Of a stretch of 64,000 nucleotides of DNA, positions 33,795 through 42,490 are shown piece after piece. A program made the position numbers and the translations under genes. Every line of letters starts with the position of its first letter. Position 1 is the first letter of the stretch. The stretch comes from Nocardioides sp. SLBN-35 (GTDB taxonomy: Bacteria > Actinomycetota > Actinomycetes > Propionibacteriales > Nocardioidaceae). Under the pieces are notes generated by a model that ran no database searches, was not told the origin of the DNA, and saw only the letters and a list, made by a program, of their open reading frames with translations. Location: the NCBI RefSeq assembly GCF_006715725.1, contig NZ_VFNU01000001.1, positions 1,922,001 through 1,986,000 on the forward strand. Reading direction: 5' to 3'.

Positions 33795-33835
33795 GAAACT
33801 GTAACAAGTTTCATTTTGGCCGTGACCTGGGTCAC
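33795..33835. promoter_or_regulatory. Operator region of the Liv-type operon: dyad plus CRP/GlxR-like site
   Basis: Two dyads lie in the divergent gap. GAAACT-GTAACA-AGTTTC (33795-33812) is a perfect six-base inverted repeat. GTGA-CCTGGG-TCAC (33822-33835) has the spacing of cAMP-receptor-type sites and ends 20 bases before the ATG. No clear -10 box can be named between it and the start. Confidence 0.5.
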
Positions 33836-33855
33836 AGAAGGCTCGTTGGTCGGTC

Positions 33856-35343
33856 ATGCCTCGACCCCCGCATGTGCGGCGTCTTCTCGGTGTGTCCGTC
33901 GTCGTCCTCGCCCTGTCCGCGTGCGGGTCGCAGCTGGACCCCGCGACCGTGGCGAAGGTGAACGGCCAGTCCGGTGGCGGTGGCACCGACCAGACGAGCG
34001 GCGTGGCGGCCCCGGCCGGCGGCTCCGACGCCGGTGCGCCGACGCCGGGCGGCGACGTCCCCGGCGGTGGTGCCGCGGCTCCCGCCGCGGGCTCACCCGC
34101 TGCCGGCGGTGACGCCGGAGCCACCCCCGGCGCGGGGAGCGCGAAGGGCGGCGGCAAGTCCAAGGGCAAGGGCTCGCCGACCGGCACCGCGAAGGCGGCC
34201 TCGTGCGACGGGTTCAAGAACCAGACCGGGATCACCGACACCACCATCACCCTTGCGAACGTCGCCGACATCTCGGGTCCGGTCCCGGGCATCTTCGAGG
34301 CCTCCCAACAGGCCGCCCGGGCCTACGTGGAGTACTTCAACTCGCAGAACACGATCTGCGGGCGCAAGCTCGCGATCACCAACCTCGACAGCCGTGCCGA
34401 CGCTGGCGCCGACCAGCAGGCCTACACCAAGGCGTGCAGCTCGGCGTTCGCCGCGGTCGGCTCGATGGGCGCCTTCGACTCCGGCGGCGCCTCGACCGCG
34501 CAGGGCTGCGGCCTCCCGGACATCCGGGCGGCGATGACGACCTCCGAGCGGGCGGCCTGCTCGACCTGCTTCGGCGTCTACTCGGTGCGGCCCAACCTGA
34601 TCGCCGACTCCGGCCCGAAGTGGCTGGCGGCCCAGTACCCCGACGCGGTCAAGAACGTCGGAATGCTCTACATCAACGCCGGTGCCGCCGTCGGCAACGC
34701 GAAGAGCCAGGCCGCGGCCTGGGGGAAGATGGGCTGGTCGGTCAACTACCTCCAGGGCATCGACGTCGCGGAGTTCAACTTCGCGCCCTACGTCCAGCAG
34801 ATGAAGGACAAGGGCATCAAGATGGTGGTCTATCTCGGTCCCTACCAGAACACCGTCAAGCTGCAGCAGGCCATGCAGCAGCAGGGCTTCAAGCCCGACG
34901 TGTTCATGCAGGACCCGACGATCTACGACCAGCGCTACGTCCAGCAGGCCGGCGCGCTCGCCGAGGGCACCTTCGTCTACTCCACCATCGACCTGTTCGA
35001 GAACAAGGCCAACCCGGAGATCCAGCTGTACCTGTCCTGGCTTAACCAGGTGAAGCCCGGCGCGGTGCCGAACTTCTACGGCCTGTTCGCCTGGTCGGCG
35101 ATGCGCCTGTTCGTCGAGCAGGCGACCGCGCTCGGCGGCAAGCTGACCCGCGAGTCACTGGTGGCGGCGGTCCGCAAGGTCAACGACTGGACCGGCAACG
35201 GCGCCCATGCGGCGATGCGGGTGGGCACCGCGGAGACCCCGCCGTGCCAGAAGATCATCCAATACAAGGGCGGCCGCTGGCAGCAGGTGTCACCCGGCAC
35301 CTGGCTGTGCGGGAACGTCGTCAACTCGGGGATCAGCGGATGA
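33856..35343 (+). CDS. Branched-chain-type ABC transporter substrate-binding lipoprotein 1
   Basis: Captures the substrate outside the cell for the permease encoded downstream. 495 residues. Signal peptide with lipobox LSAC (Cys23), a long low-complexity Gly/Ala/Pro linker (about 30-110), then a type I periplasmic-binding fold of the LivJ class: TDTTITLANVADISGPVPG, YVEYFNSQNTICGRKLAI, LDSRADAGADQQAY, VAEFNFAPYVQQMKDKGIKMVV and PNFYGLFAWSAMRLFVEQA. Six or so Cys in the fold suggest disulfides. Its substrate is unknown; LivJ relatives bind amino acids, amides, urea or aromatic acids. First gene of a seven-gene operon; the next gene overlaps it (ATGA). Confidence 0.92.
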   Translation: MPRPPHVRRLLGVSVVVLALSACGSQLDPATVAKVNGQSGGGGTDQTSGVAAPAGGSDAGAPTPGGDVPGGGAAAPAAGSPAAGGDAGATPGAGSAKGGGKSKGKGSPTGTAKAASCDGFKNQTGITDTTITLANVADISGPVPGIFEASQQAARAYVEYFNSQNTICGRKLAITNLDSRADAGADQQAYTKACSSAFAAVGSMGAFDSGGASTAQGCGLPDIRAAMTTSERAACSTCFGVYSVRPNLIADSGPKWLAAQYPDAVKNVGMLYINAGAAVGNAKSQAAAWGKMGWSVNYLQGIDVAEFNFAPYVQQMKDKGIKMVVYLGPYQNTVKLQQAMQQQGFKPDVFMQDPTIYDQRYVQQAGALAEGTFVYSTIDLFENKANPEIQLYLSWLNQVKPGAVPNFYGLFAWSAMRLFVEQATALGGKLTRESLVAAVRKVNDWTGNGAHAAMRVGTAETPPCQKIIQYKGGRWQQVSPGTWLCGNVVNSGISG

Positions 35344-36821
35344 CGGGCACCCGGAGCCGGGTCCGCCGCACGGCCGCGGTCGCGCTCGCGCTGCTGGCCC
35401 TGACGGCCTGCGGGTCCCAGCTCGACCCGGCCACCGTCGCGAGAGCCAGTGGCCAGGACGGTACGGCGGGCGACACCACGAGCACCGGCGGCGACACCGG
35501 ACTCCCGGCCGGCGAGGCACCGGCCGCGGGCGACGTACCGGCTGCGGGCGAGGCACCCGCAGCCGGTACCGCCGGTGACGCGCCGGCGGCCGGGGCGACC
35601 GGCGGCGCCGCGGACGGTGGCGGAGGAGGCAAGTCGAAGGGCAAGGGCGCGCCGACCGGCACGGCGAAGGCGGGCTCGTGCGACGGGTTCAAGAACCAGA
35701 CCGGCATCACCGACAGCACCATCACCCTCGCCAACGTCTCCGACATCTCCGGACCGGTACCGGGCATCTTCGAGTCGGCACAGCAAGCGACGCGGGCCTA
35801 CGTCGAGTACTTCAACTCGCAGAACGACATCTGCGGGCGCAAGCTCGCGCTGGTCAACCTCGACAGCCGCGCCGACGCCGGCGCCGACCAGCAGGCCTAC
35901 GTCAAGGCCTGCAGCGACGCCTTCGCCGCGGTCGGCTCCATGTCGGCCTTCGACTCCGGCGGCGCCGCCACGGCCGACGCCTGCGGGATCCCCGACATCC
36001 GCTCGACGATCGTCAACCCGGAGCGACAGGCCTGCAAGACCTGCCTCGGCACCTACTCGATCCGCACCAACCTGATCTCCGACCCGGCCGCGAAGTGGCT
36101 GGCCGCGAAGTACCCGGACGCGGTGAAGAACGCGGCCTTCCTCTACATCAACGCCGGTGCCGCCCCGGTCAACGCCAAGAGCCTCGCTGCCGGCTACGAG
36201 AAGGCGGCCGGGTGGTCGGCGAAGTACGTGCAGGGCATCGACGTCGCGGAGTTCAACTTCGCGCCGTACGTCCAGCAGATGAAGGACAAGGGAATCCGCG
36301 CGGTCATCTACTACGGGCCCTACCAGAACACCGTGAAGCTCCAGCAGGCCATGCAGCAGCAGGGCTTCAAGCCGGACTTCTACCTGCAGGACCCGACGAT
36401 CTACGACAAGCGCTACGTCCAGCAGGCGGGCGCCGTCGCCGAGGGCACCTACGTGTTCTCGCCCAACGACCTGTTCGAGAACAAGGCCAACGCCGAGATC
36501 CAGCTGTACCTCTCGTGGCTGCAGCAGGTGAAGCCCGGCGCGATCCCCAACTACTACGGCCTGTTCGCCTGGTCGGCGACCCGGCTGTTCGTGGAGAAGG
36601 CGACGGCGCTCGGCGGCAAGCTGACGCGCGCCTCGCTCGTCGACGCCGTCCGTGCCACCACGGCCTGGACCGGGAACGGAGCCCACACCGCGATGAACCT
36701 CTCGACCGGGGCGACCCCGCCCTGCCTGAAGATGATCCAGTTCAGCGGCGGCCAGTGGTCGCAGGTCTCGTCCGGCACCTACCTGTGCGGCACCGTCGTC
36801 GACTCCGGGATCGGAGGCTGA
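35340..36821 (+). CDS. Branched-chain-type ABC transporter substrate-binding lipoprotein 2
   Basis: 493 residues, tandem paralog of protein 1. Lipobox LTAC (Cys24), a linker of different composition and sequence (about 30-105, rich in AGEAPAAGD-type repeats), then the same fold with long identical runs, such as DVAEFNFAPYVQQMKDKGI and QNTVKLQQAMQQQGFKPD. By eye about three quarters of the mature residues are identical, and stretches of the DNA are identical too. Differences cluster at presumed pocket segments (VYLGPY against IYYGPY, MGAFDSGGAST against MSAFDSGGAAT). ATG overlaps the stop of protein 1. A second receptor widening the substrate range is inference. Confidence 0.92.
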   Translation: MTGTRSRVRRTAAVALALLALTACGSQLDPATVARASGQDGTAGDTTSTGGDTGLPAGEAPAAGDVPAAGEAPAAGTAGDAPAAGATGGAADGGGGGKSKGKGAPTGTAKAGSCDGFKNQTGITDSTITLANVSDISGPVPGIFESAQQATRAYVEYFNSQNDICGRKLALVNLDSRADAGADQQAYVKACSDAFAAVGSMSAFDSGGAATADACGIPDIRSTIVNPERQACKTCLGTYSIRTNLISDPAAKWLAAKYPDAVKNAAFLYINAGAAPVNAKSLAAGYEKAAGWSAKYVQGIDVAEFNFAPYVQQMKDKGIRAVIYYGPYQNTVKLQQAMQQQGFKPDFYLQDPTIYDKRYVQQAGAVAEGTYVFSPNDLFENKANAEIQLYLSWLQQVKPGAIPNYYGLFAWSATRLFVEKATALGGKLTRASLVDAVRATTAWTGNGAHTAMNLSTGATPPCLKMIQFSGGQWSQVSSGTYLCGTVVDSGIGG

Positions 36822-36823
36822 TC

Positions 36824-38809
36824 GTGGGCTCCCTCTTCGCCTTCACGCTGCTGGGCCTGTTCACGGGCGCGGCGTACGCCATCATGGCCAGCGGCCTGGT
36901 GCTGACCTACACGACCACCCGGGTGTTCAACATCGCCCACGGTGCGTTCGGCATGTTCCTGTCCTTCGTGTTCTGGGACTTCACCCAGCGCCAGGGGATG
37001 CCGACCGTGCTCTCGCTGATCCTGGTGCTCGGCGTGGTGGCGCCGGCGATCGGCTGGTTCATCCAGCGCTTCGTCACCCGCGGGCTGGGGGAGGGGCCGG
37101 TCTCCGTCGCCCTGGTCGTCACCGTCGGCCTCCTCGTCGGCCTGATCGGGCTGGCCCAGCAGATCTGGCCGCCGGAGCCCCGGGTGCTGCTGCCGTTCTG
37201 GTCCGGCACCGGCTGGCAGCTCGGCGACACCTTCGTCACCGCCCACCAGCTGGTCACCCTGGTGTGTGCGGTCGCCGTCGCGTTCGGGCTCTACCTGTTG
37301 CTCAGCCGGACCCGGATCGGTACGGCGATGCGGGCCTCGGTCGACAACCCCGAGCTGCTCAAGCTGTTCGGCGGCAAGCCCGACCGGGTCGCGGCGCTGT
37401 CGTGGTCGATCGGGATCTCGCTGGCCGCCCTCGGCGGCATCCTGCTGACGCCGGTCGTCCTGCTCGACTACTACGCGCTCACCTTGCTGGTGATCAACGC
37501 GTACGCCGCCGCGATGCTCGGGCGGCTCAAGAGCCTGCCGATGACCTTCGCCGGCGCCATGATCCTCGGCGTCCTCGAGTCGTGGGCCGTCGGCTACCTG
37601 CCGACCGACGGGTTCCTGGCGTCCTTCCGCCCGGTCATCCCGGCGCTGTTCCTCTTCGCGATCGTGGTGCTCATGCCCCAGGCCCAGCTGCGGATCGGCC
37701 AGGTCAAGGGCATCGTCACCGCGGCGGTGCCGTCGATGCGCCTCTCGATCGGCTCCGGCACCGGCCTGCTGCTGGTGACCCTGCTGTTGGTCAACGTCGT
37801 CGCGCCGAACCAGGTGCTGCTGATCGGGGTCGCGGCGACGTACGCGATGGTGATGCTCTCGCTCGTCCTGCTGACCGGGTACGGCGGTCACGTCTCCCTC
37901 GCCCAGTTCACCTTCGCCGGCGTCGGCGCGCTCGCCTACGCCAAGCTCGACGAGCCCAACCTGCTCGGGCTGCTGCTCTCGGCGCTGATCGCGGCCGCCG
38001 TCGGCGCGCTGGTCGCGCTGCCGGTGCTGCGGCTGACCGGCCTCTACCTCGCGCTGTCGACGATGGCGTTCGCGGTGCTCATGGACAAGGTGGTCTTCAA
38101 CGCCGAGTTCGCGTTCAAGTTCAACGGCACCCTGGCCGCCGAGCGGCTCTCGATCCTCGGGCTCCGGATCGGCTCGGACACGGCGTACGTGTGGTTCATG
38201 GTGCTCGCCTTCGTGCTGCTCGCGCTGGGCCTGCTGGTGCTGCGCCGCGGCGCGCTGGGCCGGCTGCTGATCGCGATGCGCGACAGCCCGTCGGCCTGCG
38301 GCACCCTCGGCCTGGACATGCGCTGGTTCCGGGTCGGCCTGTTCGCCCTGTCCGCCGGCATCGCCGGCTTCGCGGGCGGCCTGTTCGCCGGCCTGCGCGG
38401 CACGGTCGGCGCCGCGGACTTCCTCTACTTCCAGTCGCTGCTGGTGCTCCTGCTCGCCGTCGTCTTCGGCGCCACCTCGGTCACCGGGGCACTGCTGGGC
38501 GGGGTCGCGCTGATGCTGCTGCCCGAGCTCCAGGCGGCCTCGCCGGGCATGGCCGGCCTGCTGTTCGCGGTCATCGGGTTCGGGGCGGTGCTCCTGGGCC
38601 GCGACCCCAACGGCCTGGCGAACCACCTGTTCCGGATCGGGCGCTGGCTGCGGGCGCGGCTCGCGCCGGCGCTGGGTGGTCGGCTGGAGGGCCGGTTGCA
38701 GGGACTGCTGCCCCGCGGCGGAAGCCCGGGAGGGACGGACGGCGCGGTCGACGTACCGCTGGTCGACATGGCTGTCGACGTGGCTGTCGACGTGGAGAAG
38801 GTGGGCTGA
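36824..38809 (+). CDS. Fused LivH-LivM branched-chain-type ABC permease
   Basis: 661 residues where a LivH-type and a LivM-type permease are joined. The N-terminal half (about 1-290) has the LivH signature TGAAYAIMASGLVLTYTTTR, VFNIAHGAFGMF and AMRASVDNPELLKLFGGKP; the C-terminal half (about 310-620) has LivM features VLLTGYGGHVSLAQFTFAGV, AIRASPSACG-like MRDSPSACGTLGLD and RVGLFALSAGIAGFAGGLF. About 15-17 TM segments in all. LivH and LivM are normally separate proteins. The C-terminal 40 residues are cytoplasmic and charged. GGAGG lies six bases before the GTG; the ORF extending far upstream is the shadow frame of the binding-protein gene. Confidence 0.9.
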   Translation: MGSLFAFTLLGLFTGAAYAIMASGLVLTYTTTRVFNIAHGAFGMFLSFVFWDFTQRQGMPTVLSLILVLGVVAPAIGWFIQRFVTRGLGEGPVSVALVVTVGLLVGLIGLAQQIWPPEPRVLLPFWSGTGWQLGDTFVTAHQLVTLVCAVAVAFGLYLLLSRTRIGTAMRASVDNPELLKLFGGKPDRVAALSWSIGISLAALGGILLTPVVLLDYYALTLLVINAYAAAMLGRLKSLPMTFAGAMILGVLESWAVGYLPTDGFLASFRPVIPALFLFAIVVLMPQAQLRIGQVKGIVTAAVPSMRLSIGSGTGLLLVTLLLVNVVAPNQVLLIGVAATYAMVMLSLVLLTGYGGHVSLAQFTFAGVGALAYAKLDEPNLLGLLLSALIAAAVGALVALPVLRLTGLYLALSTMAFAVLMDKVVFNAEFAFKFNGTLAAERLSILGLRIGSDTAYVWFMVLAFVLLALGLLVLRRGALGRLLIAMRDSPSACGTLGLDMRWFRVGLFALSAGIAGFAGGLFAGLRGTVGAADFLYFQSLLVLLLAVVFGATSVTGALLGGVALMLLPELQAASPGMAGLLFAVIGFGAVLLGRDPNGLANHLFRIGRWLRARLAPALGGRLEGRLQGLLPRGGSPGGTDGAVDVPLVDMAVDVAVDVEKVG

Positions 38810-38810
38810 C

Positions 38811-39578
38811 GTGGCACTGCTCGAGGTCGACGACGTCGTGGTCCGGTTCGGGGGCGTGACCGCCGTGAACCGGGCGACCTTCACCGCGGACCGGGGCGTG
38901 ATCACCGGCCTGATCGGACCCAACGGTGCGGGCAAGACCACCTGCTTCAACGTGATCACCGGCCTGCAGCGGCCCACCAAGGGACGGGTCCGCTACCGCG
39001 ACAAGGACGTCACCGGCTGGCCGGTGCACCGCCGGGCGCGGCACGGCGTGGGCCGCACCTTCCAGCGGCTCGAGGCCTTCGGCTCGCTGTCGGTGCGTGA
39101 CAACGTCCGGGTGGCCCAGGAGATCCACGGCGGGCCGCTGGCCTGGTTCGGTGGCCGGCGGGGCGCCGTCGGCGTCGAGATGCTGCTCGACCGGGTCGGC
39201 ATCACCGAGTATGCCGACGAGCGGGCCGACTCGATCCCGACCGGCACCGCGCGGCTGCTGGAGCTGGCGCGCTGCCTGGCCAGCGATCCCCAGCTGCTGC
39301 TGCTCGACGAGCCGTCCTCGGGCCTCGACGAGACCGAGACCGACGCCTTCGGCGAGCTCCTCGTCGACCTCGCGGCCGAGGGCTGCTCGATCCTCATGGT
39401 CGAGCACGACATGGACCTGGTGATGAGCGTGTGCCACGACATCCACGTGCTCGACTTCGGCGAGATCATCGCTTCGGGCGCCCCGGCCGAGATCCGCACC
39501 GACCCCGACGTCCAGCGGGCCTACCTCGGCTACGCGGAGAGCGACGGCGACACCGCGGTCCTGGAGGTGACCTCGTGA
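38811..39578 (+). CDS. LivG-type ABC transporter ATPase
   Basis: One of the two ATPases that power the Liv-type importer; 255 residues from a GTG that directly follows the permease stop. Walker A GPNGAGKTT (36-44), Q-loop region RTFQRLEAF, Walker B LLLLDEP (162-168), D-loop SSGLDE and H-switch VEHDMDLV, all intact. The signature loop is unusual: SIPTGTARLLELAR (141-154) instead of the LPYGxQRxLEIAR pattern of LivG proteins, keeping Pro and Gly but losing the Gln. The next gene overlaps by four bases (GTGA). Confidence 0.92.
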   Translation: MALLEVDDVVVRFGGVTAVNRATFTADRGVITGLIGPNGAGKTTCFNVITGLQRPTKGRVRYRDKDVTGWPVHRRARHGVGRTFQRLEAFGSLSVRDNVRVAQEIHGGPLAWFGGRRGAVGVEMLLDRVGITEYADERADSIPTGTARLLELARCLASDPQLLLLDEPSSGLDETETDAFGELLVDLAAEGCSILMVEHDMDLVMSVCHDIHVLDFGEIIASGAPAEIRTDPDVQRAYLGYAESDGDTAVLEVTS

Positions 39579-40282
39579 GCGTCCCGATCCTCGACGTGAT
39601 CGACCTGCACGCGGCGTACGGCCGGATCGAGGTGCTGCGGGGCGTCGACCTGTCCGTGCCGCGCGGCGCGGTGATGGCGCTGCTCGGACCCAACGGCGCC
39701 GGCAAGTCGACGCTGGTGAAGGTGATCAGCGGTCAGAAGGAGGCGACGTCCGGGGACATCCACCTGGCCGGCGTCCACGTGCAGGGCGCCGCGTCCGACG
39801 CGCTGGCCCGGGTCGGGCTGTGCACGATCCCCGAGGGTCGCTCGGTGTTCCCGAACCTGACCGTCGAGGAGAACCTGGTCCTGATGTCGTACGCCGGCGT
39901 CCCGGCCTCGGCCGTCCTCGACACCGCCTACGCGTACTTCCCCCGGCTGCACGAGCGGCGCCACCAGCTCGCGGGCACCATGTCCGGCGGTGAGCAGCAG
40001 ATGCTGGCGATGTCGCGGGCCCTGGCCTCCGACCCGGCGCTGCTGCTGCTCGACGAGCTGTCGATGGGACTGGCGCCGCTGATCGTCGACGAGCTCTACG
40101 AGACCGTCGCCCGGATCGCCGAGTCCGGCGTGTCCATCCTCTGCATCGAGCAGTTCGCGCGGACCGCGCTGCGGGTCGCCGACTACGCCGCCGTGATGAG
40201 CGGCGGGCGCATCGTGGCCACCGGTGAGCCCGGGGAGATCCTCGAGACCATGGCCGACGTCATCCTGGGAGGGGCAGCATGA
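39575..40282 (+). CDS. LivF-type ABC transporter ATPase
   Basis: Second ATPase of the importer, 235 residues. Walker A GPNGAGKST (38-46), the LivF-type segment GLCTIPEGRSVFPNLTVEENL, a canonical signature MSGGEQQMLAMSRAL (136-150), Walker B LLLLDEL and the H-switch in CIEQFARTAL, where the usual His is replaced by Gln as in most LivF proteins. It is coupled to LivG by a GTGA overlap and to the exported protein downstream by an ATGA overlap, so the surface protein is made in step with the transporter. Confidence 0.93.
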   Translation: MSVPILDVIDLHAAYGRIEVLRGVDLSVPRGAVMALLGPNGAGKSTLVKVISGQKEATSGDIHLAGVHVQGAASDALARVGLCTIPEGRSVFPNLTVEENLVLMSYAGVPASAVLDTAYAYFPRLHERRHQLAGTMSGGEQQMLAMSRALASDPALLLLDELSMGLAPLIVDELYETVARIAESGVSILCIEQFARTALRVADYAAVMSGGRIVATGEPGEILETMADVILGGAA

Positions 40283-41928
40283 CCAGCACACGCAGCACGC
40301 TCCGGGTCGCCGTCACGGGAGGGATGGTCGGCTGCCTGGCGCTGCTGGCCGCAGGTCCCACTGCGACGCCGGCCTCCGCCGACGACGACGGCGGCGGCGC
40401 GACGTCGTACGGCGGCTACACCACCACGGCCTGGTCGGCACCGATCCGGGTCGAGGTGTTCGAGCCGAGCATCCCGATCCCCGTCGACGCCGGGCAGGCC
40501 CAGGTCGAGTTCGACATGGGCTACAGCAAGGTCAAGGCGGACTCGGGTGAGTCCAAGGGACGCGCCAGCCTGTTCTGGCCGGGCGACCCGGTGGGCGAGG
40601 GCCTGAAGACCTTCGGCGAGCAGCTGGGGCTGCCGCCGACGCCGCTCACCGAGAACGGCTACCCGATGCAGGTCAACTCGCAGTACCCCGGCGACGTGCC
40701 GACGCAGAAGGACGAGTCGATCCCCGGCGCGATCATGACCACCACCTCCGGCGAGGGTACGGCGAGCGCGGAGACCGGCTTCTCGCCGGACGGCACCGTG
40801 CTCGGCCCGGACGGCGCGAGTGCCGACCCGTCGCAGAAGTCGGGCCTGATGGACCTGCTGACCGGTCTCACCGGGATGCTCACCGGCGGTGGGCTCGGTG
40901 GCCTCCCGGGGGCGGCTCCGACCGGCACGGCGACCAGCCCGACCGCCCCGACCGCGCCGGCGGCGGCGCCGGGGCTGCCGCCCCAGCTCGCCGCGCTCAT
41001 CGACGTCGACGGCTACGTGTCGACCTCGAAGATGGAGGCCAAGGACAGCAAGGTGGTCGGGGTCTCGCGGGCCACGCTCGGCGAGGTCCGGCTGCTCGGC
41101 GGCCTGATCACCCTGGGCGGCGTCGAGACGGTCGCGAAGGCCACCTCCGACGGCGCCACCGGCACCGCGACCGGTACCGCCATCTGGGGCAAGATGGCGA
41201 TCGCCGGCCAGGAGTTCGGGATCGGCCCCGACGGCGCGATCGTGCCCAGTGGTGGGGGCACCACCCCGATCCCGGGTCTCAACCAGCTGCCGCTCGACGC
41301 GCTCAAGGCGCTCGGCGTGACCATCGAGATCCCGCAGCAGGTCCGCACCGTCGACGGCGACGCCGGCACCAGCATGTCGCAGGGCCTGCGGATCACCATC
41401 GACACCCAGCTGCTCTCGCCGCTGCTCAAGGCGCTGCCGACCAACGTGCTCGGCGAGCTGATCCCGGCCCAGGCCGGCCCGCTCAAGGGCGTGGTGTCGG
41501 GCCTGTCCAACCTGGCGCCCAAGGTGGTCGTCACCCTCGGCGTCGCGAGGGCCGAGGTCGACACGGTGCCGCCGATCGACTTCGCCGCGCCGCCGGCGGC
41601 AGCCGACGCCGCCCCACCGGCCGCGGAAGCCCCGGCGCCCGCGCCGGCCGCCGGCTCCGTCGGCGTACCCTCGGCCGCGACCCCGGTCCCGGTCGGCACC
41701 GTGCCCACCGCGGGTGCGGCGCCCACGGGCGACCTCGTCGACGCTGCCCCGACCAGCGCCGGCCTGCCCGAGCTGTTCTCGATCCCCGGCATGCTCCTCG
41801 TCGCCGCCTTCGCCCTCGCGGCGGTCGCCGGCTCGTGGTTCCGGCGACTCGGTGCCGCTGCCCTCGGCATCGGCGCGTCCTGTCCCCACGGCCTCGACAG
41901 CGGCCTCCCCGACCTCCGAAAGGCCTGA
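40279..41928 (+). CDS. Large exported protein with C-terminal membrane anchor (choice-of-anchor P-like)
   Basis: 549 residues. Signal peptide with cleavage after ATPASA (about residue 34); a beta-rich exported region; low-complexity linkers around 180-240 (GGLGGLPGAAPTGTATSPT) and 420-490 (Pro/Ala-rich); and near the C-terminus one TM helix (PGMLLVAAFALAAVAGSWF) followed by Arg residues and a short tail. This resembles actinobacterial surface proteins of the choice-of-anchor P type. Its two middle segments DGYVSTSKMEAKDSKV and AKATSDGATGTATGTAIWG suggest repeated beta sandwiches. Function unknown. Coupled to livF by ATGA, so probably part of the uptake system: a receptor scaffold, wall spacer or adhesin. 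Confidence 0.8.
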   Translation: MTSTRSTLRVAVTGGMVGCLALLAAGPTATPASADDDGGGATSYGGYTTTAWSAPIRVEVFEPSIPIPVDAGQAQVEFDMGYSKVKADSGESKGRASLFWPGDPVGEGLKTFGEQLGLPPTPLTENGYPMQVNSQYPGDVPTQKDESIPGAIMTTTSGEGTASAETGFSPDGTVLGPDGASADPSQKSGLMDLLTGLTGMLTGGGLGGLPGAAPTGTATSPTAPTAPAAAPGLPPQLAALIDVDGYVSTSKMEAKDSKVVGVSRATLGEVRLLGGLITLGGVETVAKATSDGATGTATGTAIWGKMAIAGQEFGIGPDGAIVPSGGGTTPIPGLNQLPLDALKALGVTIEIPQQVRTVDGDAGTSMSQGLRITIDTQLLSPLLKALPTNVLGELIPAQAGPLKGVVSGLSNLAPKVVVTLGVARAEVDTVPPIDFAAPPAAADAAPPAAEAPAPAPAAGSVGVPSAATPVPVGTVPTAGAAPTGDLVDAAPTSAGLPELFSIPGMLLVAAFALAAVAGSWFRRLGAAALGIGASCPHGLDSGLPDLRKA

Positions 41929-41932
41929 GCCC

Positions 41933-42490
41933 ATGACCACCGCAGCCACCCCCTCCGGGCGTGCCGGCAGCCTTCCCCGTGCAGGGGAGTCGACCCGCTC
42001 CGGGATCGCGCCGCTGAAGGACAACCACTACGCCCTGCTCCAGGTCGTGCTGTTCTGGGCGGGCGCGATCATGCTCCCGCTCGGGATCGTGGTGATCATC
42101 CTGGGCTGGTACGGCGCCGCCAACACGCCGTACCAGTGGGACCAGATGTCCTACGTCGTCTCCGGCGGCATGCTCGGCCTCGGCCTGACCTTCGTCGGCG
42201 GCTTCCTCTACTTCGGGGCCTGGCTGGCGCGGATCGCCGCCGACGGCCGCGAGTCGTCCAAGCGCCTCGCCGACACCCTGCTCGTGCTCGCCGAGGTCAC
42301 CGCGACCTCGGCCCGCACCGACGACCAGGGCCACGACATCGGCGCCATCCCGGTCGTCGCCGGCGGCGGCACCACCATGCACCGCCGTGACTGCGCGCTG
42401 ATCGCGCACCGCGACGACCTCACCCCGGTGGGTGAGGACAATGCGCACCTGGCGACGTGCCGGGTGTGCCGGCCGACCGCCCGGCGCTGA
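41933..42490 (+). CDS. Two-TM membrane protein with Cys/His-rich tail
   Basis: 185 residues. A short hydrophilic N-terminus, two TM helices (about 37-62 and 72-100) and a cytoplasmic region ending in a possible metal site: MHRRDCALIAHRDDL followed by HLATCRVCRP, giving Cys-x4-His and Cys-x2-Cys. This pattern resembles small treble-clef-like zinc sites. It starts four bases after the exported anchor protein and ends the operon. No family name is offered. It may link transporter activity to a cytoplasmic partner. Its last 71 bases overlap the convergent MFS gene. Confidence 0.75.
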   Translation: MTTAATPSGRAGSLPRAGESTRSGIAPLKDNHYALLQVVLFWAGAIMLPLGIVVIILGWYGAANTPYQWDQMSYVVSGGMLGLGLTFVGGFLYFGAWLARIAADGRESSKRLADTLLVLAEVTATSARTDDQGHDIGAIPVVAGGGTTMHRRDCALIAHRDDLTPVGEDNAHLATCRVCRPTARR

